Notes: a model not told the origin generated them from the sequence alone. A stretch of DNA of 64,000 nt from Zasmidium citrigriseum (GCA_002786025.1 NHNW01000056.1:208659-272658), one strand, 5' to 3'; counted from the first letter of the stretch, positions 46,850-58,511 are shown. Made by a program: numbers and translations.

Positions 46850-48304
46850 ATGGCTCACTTCATAAACTTGACCTTTGGCATCGAACTCGAGTTCATTGCC
46901 GTCTTTCCGCGCGGTGCCTTCAACGACGTCGATGGCCTCGTCGCAAACGATGTAGAGGCTATCGATGGGCAGATCTCGGCCGGCCATGCCCTCCAGTACT
47001 TCCTCATTCAGCACGGCATCCACGCAACCGGATGGGAGAACCCCGGCACCGTTGCCCGCAACATCCCCTCGTATTCCTCCTGGTGCGTGGATACTGATAC
47101 GGTGTTTCCATCTCCCGAGGAGCAACTGCACATCCCCGACCACTACCTGTATGAGGCGATTGAGCTGTCCAGTCGAATTCTGCATTTTGAGGGCAACTGG
47201 AGGGACGAGATCCGCCGGGTGGTCGATGTCCTGACGTACATGAAAAGGAAATTCGCTTGCAACTTCCTGACCAACGAGTCGACCGGATTCCACGTCCACA
47301 TTGGCAACAACCGTCAGCAGATGCCCTTCGACCTGGTCAAGCGCATGTTCCAGCTCACCACCGCCCACGAGCGTGCATTTGACTCCATCCACGCCTCTAG
47401 CCGAGTGCTCACCCCGTCCGACGACGACCCTGACGTCTCCTCCCTGCTTTATGGCCCCCTCTCCTTCTTCCATCAACGCTGGGGCCATGCCTTCTCCAAG
47501 TGCGACCTCCAGAACGTCTTTGAATGGTTGCGCGGCATCGAGATGTCCCGCGAATTCTTCGACATCACCTGCATGTTCCATGTCAGAGCTGACGACGAGC
47601 CAATGTCCGGCCACAGCAGCGCCGTCAATTTCGACAACCTCTGGAGTGAGACTGGTCATTCTAGGTCAAACACGGTCGAGTTCCGCCAGCACGTCGGCAC
47701 CGTCGACTACCACGCCATCGTCGCCTGGGTCATCCTGCTGGAGAACGTCGTGCGTTTCTGCCGGACTGCTCCCGACGTGGCTTTCATGAGCCTCATCTTG
47801 AGGTGTACGGATACGGGATTCACTGCTTTGGACTTCATGCGCGCCATCGGTTGTCCAGGAGATGTCATCCAACACTACGACTTCGACGGCGAGGGCGGCA
47901 CGATTGGCATGCTGCCCCCGCCTGGACAAGAAATACACACGCAGGACCGCCTCGAGTTCCTCACGGCCCAGAACGATGACGAAGTCACCGAGAACACGGA
48001 CCGTCTCCGCGTCAAGCAACTGGTCGACGAGAAAGTCGCCCTGCAGTACTACGGCTTCGACGGCTCCAAGGGCATGATCCCGCTCGAAGACGCCACGCTC
48101 CAGCAGATGCTGCAGTTGGCGTACGGAGCCGTGCGTCACCGTGTCTTCGACGATAACGACAATGGACGTCTGGTCGTTGGCGGCCTTTCGCATGCTCGTG
48201 CGAGTGTGTATGCTGCTCTTCGTGAGATGCACAATGATATGGATCCTAATTTGGGTCCTCGGCAGTATGCTATCATGCGTGCTATCAACGTTTTGACAGA
48301 GTAG
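46850..48304 (+). CDS. Amidoligase-like protein (Amidoligase_2 family)
   Basis: ATG at 46850, single exon, 484 aa. Family motifs run in order: TFGIELEFIAVF at the start, SWCVDTDTVF (Ser-x-Trp...Asp block), ELSSRIL, ESTGFHVHIGN (metal or substrate-binding His pair), and NTVEFRQHVGTVDYHAIVAWV. These match fungal proteins of the putative amidoligase family, related in fold to gamma-glutamylcysteine and glutamine synthetases. They are thought to join a carboxylate to an amine using ATP. The substrate is unknown. The C-terminal 130 residues have no motif I recognise. No partner genes such as peptidases or gamma-glutamyl cyclotransferases adjoin it. Confidence 0.85.
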   Translation: MAHFINLTFGIELEFIAVFPRGAFNDVDGLVANDVEAIDGQISAGHALQYFLIQHGIHATGWENPGTVARNIPSYSSWCVDTDTVFPSPEEQLHIPDHYLYEAIELSSRILHFEGNWRDEIRRVVDVLTYMKRKFACNFLTNESTGFHVHIGNNRQQMPFDLVKRMFQLTTAHERAFDSIHASSRVLTPSDDDPDVSSLLYGPLSFFHQRWGHAFSKCDLQNVFEWLRGIEMSREFFDITCMFHVRADDEPMSGHSSAVNFDNLWSETGHSRSNTVEFRQHVGTVDYHAIVAWVILLENVVRFCRTAPDVAFMSLILRCTDTGFTALDFMRAIGCPGDVIQHYDFDGEGGTIGMLPPPGQEIHTQDRLEFLTAQNDDEVTENTDRLRVKQLVDEKVALQYYGFDGSKGMIPLEDATLQQMLQLAYGAVRHRVFDDNDNGRLVVGGLSHARASVYAALREMHNDMDPNLGPRQYAIMRAINVLTE

Positions 48305-48860
48305 GTAAGTATGAGATGTGATGCTTCTTTTCTTCGAGGGAAGGCTGCTTGGACAGCCTGCTCTCTCTATCGTTGAGATCTCATTCCTGAAAACCGCTCT
48401 TTTTTTTCATCTCGGGTGTCTTCTTTCATTCTTCAAAATTCTCCATCTCCTTGCTGATTCGCCTTCGTGCCGAGACGCACTCCGTCTTCTCGTGGGATCA
48501 ACGGTTCTTCTTGAACGTGGGTATGTTGTAATTGACATAATTGGCAGCAACGAGGGGTCGCTCTGACTGGTTCCCAAGCGGCAATGTGGCTTTGGATAGC
48601 AGCAGAACGGCGCTACTGCTTTCCCCTGCCCGTTCGAAGGCCGCCATCTTCACGAGTCTGTCATGAGGATCTCCGTTTCCTGTTCTATGGCGTTTCGAAT
48701 GTCCAGTCACCCAACTCGTAAGGATACAGCTGTTCCTCAAACTGGGAAGTAATTTAGTCGACAATCAGCGTCGACACATGCAAGGAAGACCGAGAACCCA
48801 ATGCCGTGATCATCGATTTCGTTCGATCTAGATCTGTCGTCGCTCGTAAATACATTACAT
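48305..48860. other. Intergenic, no gene seen
   Basis: Convergent 3' flanks of the amidoligase-like and S28 peptidase genes. No repeat or RNA noticed. Confidence 0.5.
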
Positions 48861-50576
48861 TCATGCATGCCAATGATGCTTCTTAGGGTACTGCTTCACC
48901 CACTCCTCCAGCTGATCCAGCACTTTATCCTGGACCGCCTTACATCCCGCATTCACATCACCATTCCGGGTGATCAGATCACTCGTGTGGAAACCTCCCG
49001 GCACAATCTCCACCGGCACCTGCTCGGTGCTCTGCAGCGGACCACCAGGTCGCTCAATCGCAGAGACACCGGATTCTCTCCACGGATCGTAGCCACCGTT
49101 GACGTAGATGAGACGAGTGGTGTTGTCGATGTTCCAGCCGCCGGTGTATGCGTTCACGTCGGCTTCGGATCTGCCCTTGGCGATGCCGTAGGTCTCGCCG
49201 TTGGGACCTGGTGGGAAGTAGACGCCGCATTGGCGGATCCAGTAGTCGGCATCAACGAGGCGTGAGACGATTGAGGGGCGGTCGGATGGGGCACCGTCTT
49301 GCCAGTAGCCGAAGGGTTCGTTGCAGGTCATCCACACCTGGAAACAGTCAGTAAGAAATCACTATCATTCTCGGGGACATCGACTCACCCATTGACGATC
49401 GACTTTGTTGCTCAACGAGGTGTCGGTGAACAATGGGTTGCTAGTGTCGTAAGTATCGAAGCAGGCCACGCTGTAGTTGTCGGCGAATTCTTCGTATCCA
49501 TAAGCGGCGCAGTATCCTTCGAGCTGGGTCTCCGTCCACCACTTGGCGTATCCTTCCAGTGCGGTCTCCAAACCAACGCCATCAGGGCCAGCCACATCAG
49601 ATCCAGTCTTGTTGACTGAATTCTCGATGTAGTCACACCACGTGTAAAAGCCCGTGCTGGTGTAGAATTGATTGCCCTGCCACAGCCACGGTCCGTTCTC
49701 CAGCGCTGCCATGAAGTCATCGTTGTGCTTTACTCCAGTCATGTTGAACATGGCCTTGAGATCGTGGACCTCCTCGTCGGATCCGTTCATGAGGATGTCG
49801 TCCATGTGGTCGATGACTAGCGAGACGTCCTTGGAGCAGTTCTTCGGCATTCCCTCTTGGACGGGAATGAAGTAGCCCCAGTAGTCTGAGACCGCTTGCA
49901 CAGGAGCGCTGGATGCGTGGTATGCCCAGAGAGTTCCAGGTTCGACCGATGCGAGCCAGGCAGAGAGCGCTCCAGAGTATGAACCTCCCATCGTCACCCA
50001 CGGCACATCCTTCGCATTGCTTCCACCTCGCTTCGCAAACGGTAACTTGACATGGTTGGCGAAGTAAGTCATGTCCTTGAGAGAGTTCTCCAGCGTCAGG
50101 TACTTCATGTTCTCGGTCGTGAACTCCTCGACCGGACTGGACACTCCCCAGTATCGATGTTCGAGCACAATCGTCGCAGCTCCAATTCTTTCAGCGAGCA
50201 AGCCAGTCGTGCGATTGGTGCCAAGATAGGTGTAGTATCTCGTGGCATTGACCTCTCCCGGAGTGAAGAGGATCACTGGCGAGCCAGGTCCCTTCCAATA
50301 CGTGGTGTCGTAGAAGTAGAACTGCGAGAAAGTCCCCAGACTGGGATCGTTGTGATCGATGAGCTGCTCAAAGGTGGCATTGAGAGAACCCAGAGGTGCT
50401 GCCTTTCCGGCTGGTAGATGCCATCCGGAGCCCCAACCGCCGTGAGGATAACCCCCAGTCCAGTCCACATCATTCCAATCATGTCCCCCATGCCAGCCAT
50501 GTCCTCCTCCTCCCCCGTGGTGCCATTGCGCACTCGTGACCGCGGCCGAGGCCAGGAGCGCCAAGGCAATCTGCAT
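48861..50576 (-). CDS. Secreted serine carboxypeptidase, S28 family
   Basis: Exons 50576-49389 and 49337-48861, with a 51-nt GTGAGT...TTTCCAG intron, give 554 aa. The signal peptide is MQIALALLASAAVTSAQ. It is followed by an unusual Gly/His/Trp-rich segment (residues about 18-55) before the conserved start LNATFEQLIDHNDPSLGTFSQ. The catalytic Ser lies in TMGGSYSGALSAWL. VNGGYDPWRESGV carries the expected Asp and VPGGFHTSDL the His. Many N-glycosylation sites (NATR, NRTT, NCSK) fit secretion. The family (prolyl carboxypeptidase/dipeptidyl peptidase II) cleaves after proline, usually at acid pH, for nutrient use or plant-protein digestion. Confidence 0.92.
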
Positions 50577-51640
50577 CGTGGGGAGGTGATCTGATCAGGA
50601 CGGATGGAAGTTCAGATCGTAGCTTTGTAGACCTGGCTGTGCAAGGCTGACCCTGCGACGATCGAATATTATGGAGGCCAGGGCCAGGAGTTTCGAAGCT
50701 GGCCTGTTCGCGGTAGCAATGAAAGGAGAATAAAGTGTGTATACGTTGAGGGAACGGGGTCTGGTGCAGTAATTAAAAAGAAGAGCGTCCTACCTTCCAC
50801 CGCATGCTCGGTGGCCCGCGCATTGGGTCGAGGATGCACTGATGCAGCGTCACTGCTGCTCGTCGACAATCGAAAGCGCAGCAGGGTGGGCCGAAGCATG
50901 AGCTCCTGCCCAGTTGGTCGTAGAGGGAAGCGTCCTATCGTTAGTCTCCTGCCGGATGCCGGAAGGCGTGGTGGAGATCGCACTCGGCGAGGGTTGGTGA
51001 AGATAGTCGGTGCAACGCTGCCCTCACACCCAATCTATCGTCGCGCGCCTGATACGGTCTTCTCCCCTCCGGACCTGCATGATGGCTGCGTCTTGATCCT
51101 GCTTGTACCTGAAGCCAAGTGCGCTTACCGCGGGCAGTATCTTGGAGTGTGTTCCTGGACTCGCAATAGTGCTCGCGAGGCGGGAAGACTGGTATCTGCT
51201 CGCGATGTATTGATCATTCACCGGAAAAATACGCTGGCACCAATTGGCACAGTTCTTGGTCGAGGGGCGATGGTTTGCTGAGTGATGCGGGCGGTCGATG
51301 GTCGATGGTCGATGGTCGATGACGGAATGCGATGAAGCCGAGGGCCAAGACGACGGGCGCAGTCGAGCAGCGGCATCGTCATCTTCTCCAAAGCTTGACA
51401 GTTTCTTCAGCACAGGAGAAATGCAGATGGTCTTGAGAGCACCGAAGCGAAAGAGGTGAGGTCAACGAAGACGAGGCTGAATTTTGATGCGGCAGGCACG
51501 AAACGAAAGAGCCGGCTGCCGGTGCAGACGAATGGGAAAGAGCCACCGACTCCGACAGGAAGGACGATGTTTCAACGCACATTCGAAACGGTCTCGATTC
51601 GCATGCATGCAGCCTTGCCTGAAGACGTTCTTCGTCATGG
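50577..51640. other. Intergenic; short GGTCGAT tandem repeat
   Basis: Promoter of the S28 peptidase at left. A 7-bp repeat (GGTCGAT, four units) at about 51,295-51,321. No gene supported; frames of up to about 150 codons carry no motif. Confidence 0.45.
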
Positions 51641-51645
51641 CGAAG

Positions 51646-52155
51646 CCTCCTATCTTGACGCCGGCGGCCGTCGAGAGAACAGCCCAACCACATCTGTTGG
51701 ATCGCTCAAGAGCAGGCTGCCTCCAGACCCCTGTCAAAAGAAAGGCGAAGAAGACGTGGGCGGAAGAGCAAAGAGACATGGCGATTGCTGGTATTTCTCC
51801 CCAGGAGGATACGGCCCAAGGAGATACGCCCACACGGACTTCAAGGACGCCTTGGACACCTTTTCGGCCTGCCTCGGCAGCTCGACGTTCTGGACGTCGG
51901 ACGTCTGCCGTTCGATTCACAGGCTTCGCGTGCCCAAAGAAGATATGTTCGCCGATAGGAGCCAAGATTGCGGCGCCCATGAGACCCGGCATCTCCATCA
52001 GACGAATTCCAGTCTGAGGCCGCATAGCATCCGTGCGAGTCCAGCGGTGCACGCCATCCCGGGACGACATCTACCTCATTATGCATGGGCCAGAGCATGA
52101 CGAGAGCTCGCTCTGCAGAGTCGGCATGCTCGTAGATTGGCGTTCCAGCTTATGG
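51646..52155 (+). CDS. Hypothetical basic protein, uncertain model
   Basis: From MAKPPILTPAAVERTA the frame is rich in Arg/Lys/Pro/Thr (TPVKRKAKKTWAEEQRD, PTRTSRTPWTPFRPAS) up to a TGA near 52,018. In the same frame beyond it lies a more folded-looking segment, RDDIYLIMHGPEHDESSLCRVG, which stops at 52,155. Either a short intron removes the TGA or it is a premature stop. The antisense frame is also open, so the coding strand is not certain. No family recognised. Confidence 0.3.
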
Positions 52156-52289
52156 TGAGTGAGTCTCGTTTGCAATGCGTTTACATTTCGTCGTAGGATC
52201 ACATTATAGCAGCCAGAGGTAAGCTCTCTCTTTGTTCTTTCCTTCAAAATCACTTTCGCATCGATGTCCACGAGCAGAGTCTTCCGATG

Positions 52290-52946
52290 TTACAGCTCCA
52301 CTCCATGTTGGATCGCGGGATACCTCGCCGGAGTGCTTTGCTTCCTCATCCTCATGAAAAGCAATCCTGCTGCTATAAGAACCGCAATGAAGCCGACGAT
52401 AAGGAAGCCGCCGTCAGCCTGCACTTTATTACACTCGGCCTTCAGGTTGTACCCTTCACAGAAGCCGTCGTCACCGTACCAATTCTTGTTGACGATGACG
52501 GTCGTGGCCTGTCGCGGCAGAGTTAGCAATGCTCGAGAATGTGAACGACGAGAGCAGACTTGCGATGCCACCAGATACCAAGAAGATTGCACTCAACCCG
52601 TCGCTTGCTAGACATATTACCCAAGGGATCGAGACGGCGAGAGAACTTGCAATAGCAAGAGCGCCGTCGATAATGGCGAATGCACCCGCAAAGGTGTCGA
52701 ATCTCAGGACCGGAAGTACTGCGCCAAAAAGCCTGGAGTATACTCTGTCGCAACCGTCGTCGTTGAAGCCCGCTTTGCAAGACTCAATTGCTTTATCGAC
52801 CCCTGCCAACCAAGCAGCAGAGAGACCGATCGCGACCACAGCACAGAGAATCTGTAGAGAGGGATCAGTGGATGCTGTTGGTCTTGCACAGGCTCACGAA
52901 CCTGTACACCGCGAGCGATGTAATGGGAGATAGATAAGAGTTCCAT
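52290..52946 (-). CDS. MARVEL-like four-helix membrane protein, copy 1
   Basis: Exons 52946-52902 (15 codons), 52851-52564 and 52508-52290 give 183 aa. Four hydrophobic helices are visible: ILCAVVAIGLSAAWLAG, FAGAFAIIDGALAIASSLA, WVICLASDGLSAIFLVSGG and GGFLIVGFIAVLIAAGLLF. The last is followed by a basic RMRK. This is the MARVEL pattern of small fungal membrane-organising proteins. The second intron is GC-AG (GCAAGT...GACAG) and sits at the same residue (after SGGI) as the GT-AG intron of copy 2 (after AGGI). The tandem neighbour at 53305 has the same exon plan, including a 45-nt first exon. Confidence 0.8.
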
Positions 52947-53304
52947 GGTGAGTCGACGGATGTAGTTGTGGGGGATGGCGTGAGAGTGCTAGAAAACAGA
53001 CAGGCAGACGACCGACGAGCAGTGTCTCTAGTATTACAGCCGTAACCTACAATTCTCCGTCGTACACCACAGCCTCCTCCAACGTGACTTGGTGCGTGGA
53101 TGAGGGTGTTAATAAAATTGGAGCATTTGCCTTGATACTTGCAAGCAAACTTCTAGTGCAGAAGGTCGTACAGAAACGTTGACTTGAAGTCGAAAAAAGT
53201 CTTTCCCGCGAGCGCGTGGTAAGGAAGCGATCATCATTGTCATTTCCGTCTTCGATAAATCCGTGGTACATATACGATGCAGCAGTTCTTTAAACTGCGG
53301 AGCC

Positions 53305-53868
53305 TCACTTGTTGGAATGTCTGGTCATGATCACAAGACCAATGGCAACGGCACTGGCAGCGAAGCCGAGGAACATAAAAGCGGTGCTCGCGGTCCACTC
53401 TCGACAAAAGTCTGCCTGGCATGCCCCATCACCACGTAGTACAGCCATGTTCTGCATACCGTCAGCCATGTCCCACGCCCAGAAATCCGCCGTATCACTT
53501 ACAATGCCGCCAGCCAGGTAGAATATGGTCGCCAAAACATCGAAGCCAAGTGCAACAAACCATGGTACGACGCTCATCGCGGTGGCGACGAGTCCCACGA
53601 CTGCGGCGAGGAAGCCAAAGCCACCCGTGAAGGCGGCATAGTCGCTCGATGCTGGGAGACGTCCCAGGAGGTAGCCGCAGTTGGAGAAGTAGTTCTTGCA
53701 TGCATCTTCAGCTTCGTTAACTTCGTGGGCGAGATGGGCCGAGACTCCCAGGACGATGATGCCGAAGAGGAGCTGAAAGCAGAATCAGTGGCTGTGTGGC
53801 ATTCTGAGACGGTGACATCGTACCTGAGCCGTTCGAGTAACGAACAAACCGACGCGGGCGCCTGCCAT
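53305..53868 (-). CDS. MARVEL-like four-helix membrane protein, copy 2
   Basis: Exons 53868-53824, 53772-53503 and 53451-53305 (both introns 51 nt) give 153 aa. Helices: LLFGIIVLGVSAHLA, FTGGFGFLAAVVGLVATAM, WFVALGFDVLATIFYLAGG and AFMFLGFAASAVAIGLVIM, then a TRHSNK tail. An extracytoplasmic loop has Cys residues (CKNYFSNCG), and the loop before the last helix has CQADFC. It is clearly paralogous to copy 1, and the two form a tandem pair on the same strand about 360 bp apart. MARVEL proteins shape membrane domains or vesicle sites; the specific role is unknown. Confidence 0.82.
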
Positions 53869-54406
53869 TGTGAGAGGTATGGGTATCAGAGTGTTGTGCG
53901 AGAGTGGTGCAGATGGTTTCTTGACCGACCACAAAGACGGGACGAGGCAGAGAATATATGTCGTGGTCGCGCCTGTACGACCTCTCATGCGCACAGCCTC
54001 GTCACCGTGTGCCGCTAAGAGCTCAGGCGGCTAATGGGCGTGATCATCCTTTTCAGCCATTCGCTGCGGCCGCTTTCTTGGCCCGAGGAGAGCGCCTAAG
54101 GCACATCCAGATGATGTCGTTCTTGGTGACTTTGCCTTCACCGGTTCTGCTTCTTCTGCTTGGAGGCGCCGTATTTGGGATTGATGGATCCTTCAGTGGC
54201 CAGGAATACAAATGGTCGTCTTGGCGGGAGAGCTCAGTGCTAGTGATGTCGTGCCGATCTTCTGGTCTTCAAAACTTCACATGTTCACTTCGACAAGACA
54301 AGAGAATGTTGCTGGCTGCTCATCTCCCCTTCTGCATCACATGTTATCGTTGCTTGCTGGTTTATAAACGTTTTGATGTCGCCGTCTCATCATCAACATT
54401 AATGCC

Positions 54407-54661
54407 GGTCTCGTGGTGCAGTGGTTAGCACGCCTGGCAAATATGAGGGGGCTCTCACGGTGATTTACTCGGTATATTGCTGTGCCTTCACGATGGCAGC
54501 CTCTGGCTGTTGTTGTGCCTTCACGGTGATGCTCTCTGAGCATTGCTGTGCCTTCACGGTGGTATTCTCTGAGTATTGCTGTGCCTTGACCCCCGTTTGT
54601 ATCACCTTCCGGTTCGCCGGATTTTGCCCTGGAGACCTGCGTTCGATCCGCAGCGAGACCA
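54407..54661 (+). tRNA. tRNA-like gene with ~183-nt anticodon-loop insertion
   Basis: Acceptor stem GGTCTCG (54407-54413) pairs perfectly with CGAGACC (54654-54660). The D arm is GTGC-AGTGGTTA-GCAC and fits box A. The anticodon stem CCTGG (54433-54437) faces CCTGG (54628-54632), with one central T-T mismatch. The variable loop is AGAC and the T arm is CTGCG-TTCGATC-CGCAG, which contains box B. Six T at 54,677-54,682 would terminate Pol III. The loop is 190 nt and mostly filled by a 33-bp tandem repeat. No U33 or anticodon can be fixed. It may be a disrupted tRNA or a tRNA-derived element; the insertion also contains GAGGGGGCTCT, close to GAGGGGCTCT in the 3,079 locus. Confidence 0.45.
54479..54595 (+). 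repeat. 33-bp tandem repeat inside the tRNA-like gene
   Basis: Units at 54479-54511, 54512-54544 and 54545-54577 plus a partial fourth share GCTGTGCCTTCACGGTG. Divergence rises toward the outer units. Confidence 0.85.
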
Positions 54662-54956
54662 AACGTTGATGTCATCTTTTTTGTTGTTTTGAAGGAGATG
54701 GATCGAAGAAAGAGAGCGCAAGTTGCAAGATATGGGCAATTCTGCTGACTACGCAACGCAAATGCGGCTGATGTGATTGGCGGGCGTCCGAGATCTCGAG
54801 TCGGGGCGGCGGCACGGCCAATGCAGCGTCATTTCTGCCGTTCAATGCTCTTTTTGCTTTCTGTCGTGTGCCCACCTTCTTTTAACTCACCACCTGCGAA
54901 TACCTGCGAAGGGCTCTGTACTCCTCCGAGCCCGGAACTAATCAAATACAATCAAT

Positions 54957-55996
54957 ATGGCGCCCATCGATTTGACGTGGAACGAGGCGCTGTCGGGCGT
55001 GTTTGGCAGCATCTCATTAGCCGCCTGGATCTTTCTGCTGGTTCCACAACTGATCGAGAACTACACGCAGGGCCATGCAGACGGCATCAGCCTGACCTTC
55101 CTCTTCATCTGGTTCGTCGGCGACATCACGAATTTGGCCGGCGCGCTGTGGGCGGGGCTGGTGCCGACGGTGATTGCTCTGGCGGTGTACTTCTGCTTCG
55201 CCGACCTGGTCCTGATCGCGCAATGTCTCTACTACCTGGCTGCCAAGAAGCGCGCGATGAAGGACTTGATTGAGGGCTCAGCGGCGGAGGCGAATGGAGC
55301 TCCAGCAGAGGGCGAACAGACGCCATTGCTCAACGGCAACCCCAACAAAGCTGCTCCCGGTCAGCCAAAGCGACGACTCACCGATGTGACCGACGAGAAT
55401 CTGGGACTGCCGGGCAGTCGACGAACAAGCAGCGCCGCCTTGCGACGACGAAGCACGAATGAGCACCGCCAAGACACTCTTTCCCGCGTGTTGGAAGAGC
55501 CGACACGGACAAGAGCGACGATTAAGAACACCGTCTCCATCCTCGGCGTCATGGCCGTGGGTGCGGCGGGCTGGGCAATAGCGTGGAAGGCGGGTGCGTG
55601 GAGGCCGACCCCCATGGGCGACGAAGATACGGGCGATTCGCCCATTGGAGCCGAGATTCTGGGATACATCAGCGCCGTGTGCTATCTGGGCGCGAGGATA
55701 CCGCAGATTGTGAAGAACCAGCGGGAGAGATCGTGCGAGGGGCTGAGCTTGCTGTTCTTCCTGCTGAGTCTGCTGGGCAACTTGACGTACGGGGCTGGTG
55801 TGAGTATATTTCACTCTCAGAACAGTGGGCAGAAGCTAACATGTGATAGATCCTCTTTCATTCGGTGGAAAAGCAGTACGTCCTCACGAATTTGCCCTGG
55901 CTCATCGGAAGTCTGGGTACCATGTTCGAGGACATCACCATCTTCATCCAGTTCCACGTCTTTGGCGACAAGCAAAAGGCCGCGGCCATTGTATAG
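54957..55996 (+). CDS. PQ-loop vacuolar amino-acid transporter (Ypq/Rtc2-like)
   Basis: Exons 54957-55799 and 55850-55996, with a 50-nt GTGAGT...GATAG intron, give 329 aa. Two PQ-loop repeats are present: LVPQLIENYTQGHADGISLTF in the first and ARIPQIVKNQRERSCEGLSL in the second. Around them lie seven hydrophobic helices, with a polar loop of about 90 residues (LLNGNPNK, SRRTSSAALRRRS) between the third and fourth. The N-terminal LSGVFGSISLAAWIFLLVPQL is typical of the family. In yeast such proteins export cationic amino acids from the vacuole, and the architecture supports that here. A tRNA-like gene lies upstream on the same strand. Confidence 0.9.
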
Positions 55997-56142
55997 ATAT
56001 TCAGACTACAGCAGCAACATGAATGTACAGAACTCTTGGATTCAACAGACATACAGCACTACCTGGGGACCGAGATGAAGAGTCCAATGAGAGGACAATA
56101 TATCGACGACCAGCAGCGGACTGCCCACGACTATCGCCACGT

Positions 56143-57947
56143 TCAATCCCTGCCATACTTGTTTGCCGCTCTGTTCAAATTGCCTGGCTGCCACTGGGAG
56201 AGAAAAGCTTCCTTCGTGCATCCTTTCGGCAGGGGGAACTCGTTTCTCTGTCCCAGACGAAACAACCACGCTCGATGCATCAGCTCCGTCAGGTAGCAAT
56301 CACTTCTCGAAATCAGCCAGCGCACTTGCTGCGATGTCGCCTCACCCCGCTTGAAGATCTGCTTGCGGCTCACTGGTCGCAACTCTGCATCCGGGCTTTT
56401 GCATCCAGCCATGAAATCGCGGCATGGCGATGGAGACGGTGGGCACCTCTCATGGCGGAAGTCAGGCGACAGGTAGTTGGTCTGCCACTCTTGACAGCTT
56501 GTTCGAGTGGTGGTAGGAGATGGCTGAGGATGGGATTCGCTCTGCAGGCAAGAAGACGGCGCCTTCTGACTGCTTTTGGACGTCTGCCGACTCTGGCGAG
56601 AAGGGCTTGGTGGCTGTTCGACGTCAACAGCAGCTGTGCCTTCTCTCGACCTCGAATGCGTCTGGGTGTTCTGCGGTCCTTCCATGGCACCATTCTCAGC
56701 CTCGGTGATCTCAGACTGGTCCCGTTTCTTCGGCTTCTTCAGCTTTCCAGGCTTCGTTGAATGTCCTTCGTTGGATCGCTGTTGGTCGGTCGTATCGTTC
56801 ACTGGCTCCGGTCGAGACTGCGAGGCGCTTGCGTTTGCGGCGTGACTTTGATCGGCCTTCTCCTTCCTCTTGGCGTCGAGTGCTTTCTTGATGGCTCGAG
56901 CACGAGGTGACAATCTCGATGCGGCGGCTGCAGGTGCCGTTGGCGTCTCAATCTTCTGCGGAGTCCAAGGTCCTCCTGGAACACGGGCTGCCCTTCAATC
57001 AGTAATCGACATACCCAGACAATGCGAATACTCTCACTTTTGGCATGGTAATTGCAACTCTTGGCCACGCCCCCGTAGACGCAGTTTCCGCACGCCGTCT
57101 TCGAAGCTGAGGGCAACAGCACACACCTGTCGAAAGGACCGTTGCCCTTGCTGCAATACTCGCACTCCTTTTGCTGCTGGTCGCCAGCAATTTGTATCGC
57201 AGTGCCGAGTCGGTACTTGTTTTCGAGGGCATTGAAGAAGCTGCTCTTCTCCACGAAACGATCCCGAAAGATGAGCTCTTGTTGCTTGGGCTTGGTCAGA
57301 AGTTCCCTCAATAATCCCCCTTTCCCGCCGATGGCGTTCTTCAGCAGCAGCTCCCTCACGCCGTCGGTGTATGCCAGGCGAGCCATGGGTTGGAACTTCA
57401 TCTCGGTGACCTGGGCCTGAAGTGGCTCAAAGATATCTGCAGCACGCGAAGCGCTTGGATTCTTGTCTGCAGCCTCTTCTCGTTGTCCTGACTGCTTTCT
57501 GCGCTTCTTGGGCCGCTGTGCATCCGGTGTCGTTCCAGATCCAGGCACATACTCCAGTTCTTCCAGCTGCTCCCGCGTGAGCCACGTCGGCGTCCACTCC
57601 ACCAGGTGAATCTCCTCTGGCCCAGCACGCAGCTGAGTGTGCTCCAAGACTTCGCACCGTCTTCCATCGCATCGTACACTGGTTGCATTGCTATTCTTGC
57701 CCCGGACGATGAAGCGGCGGGGGACTTCTGATTTGGTCCAGTGGACTTCGAACTCTTCAACGCCATTTTCTTCGCGCCTGTCCCCAAGCTTCTCGATCTT
57801 GTAGTCTCGGTTTTGAAAGCCCAAGGAGTCCTCAGCCGCTGGCATGCTCTCGGTGCCATCAAGACCAAACACCTCGTCAATGGCACGAGAGACAGATGAG
57901 GTGGATCCTGGTGATGGAGAGAAGGTGTCGTTCAGGGCTCGGAACAT
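56143..57947 (-). CDS. DUF3716-type zinc protein with chromo-like N-terminus (pair 3)
   Basis: ATG at 57947. Exon 1 is 57947-57038 and exon 2 is 56987-56143, with a 50-nt GTGAGA...GGGCAG intron, giving 584 aa. The N-terminal segment (DYKIEKLGDRREENGVEEFE to HLVEWTPTWLTREQLEELEY) aligns with that of the 5,950 gene and has a chromo-like W...W pattern. The zinc core is CEYC, GPFDRCV, ACGNC, CNYH. The intron follows this His directly in phase 1, as in the other copies. A basic, disordered linker leads to a C-terminal domain with QVRWLISRSDCYLTELMHRAW, homologous to the pair-2 protein. It is divergent from the 58,512 gene with 564 bp between. Function is unknown. Confidence 0.8.
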
Positions 57948-58511
57948 GGACCAGCTCAGTCACTGGGCCCGATTTTGAGCAGGAACACGCAAAGACTACT
58001 GGTGGATGACAGTATCATACGAGAATGTTGGTCGACGTCACATGCCGCACAAGTTTTCATCGGAGTGTGGAAAACGACTCCTGGTCGCGCTGGCCTGACC
58101 CTCAAACCGTCAACATTTGACTGCTCAGACTTGAAGAAGTCGACGACGGACACGCCATTTGATTGAAAGCTCCTGGCCTGGCTCAATCAAGCTTCATGCA
58201 GACATGGACAGCCGCGCATCGACCCTGTCTCACCCCGCGAGCCCAAATGAGCAGCCCAGAACGTCAACATCGACGAGACTCCCAAGCTACTCGTTTTTGG
58301 AACATGCTATTTTCAATCCTCGAGGGATCGAGAGTGTTGTGCTGGGTGCCATCCCACGCCAGGGGCATCTGCACTTGCTCATTTCCAACCATGGTGCGAG
58401 ATCGTCGTGCTGTACGACTGTTGCTTCCTTCCAGCACCTTCGTCCTTAGTACTTTACCCATTGCTCATTTGACATCGTCTTTCAATTTCTCCATCATCCA
58501 TTGCCGCCGTC

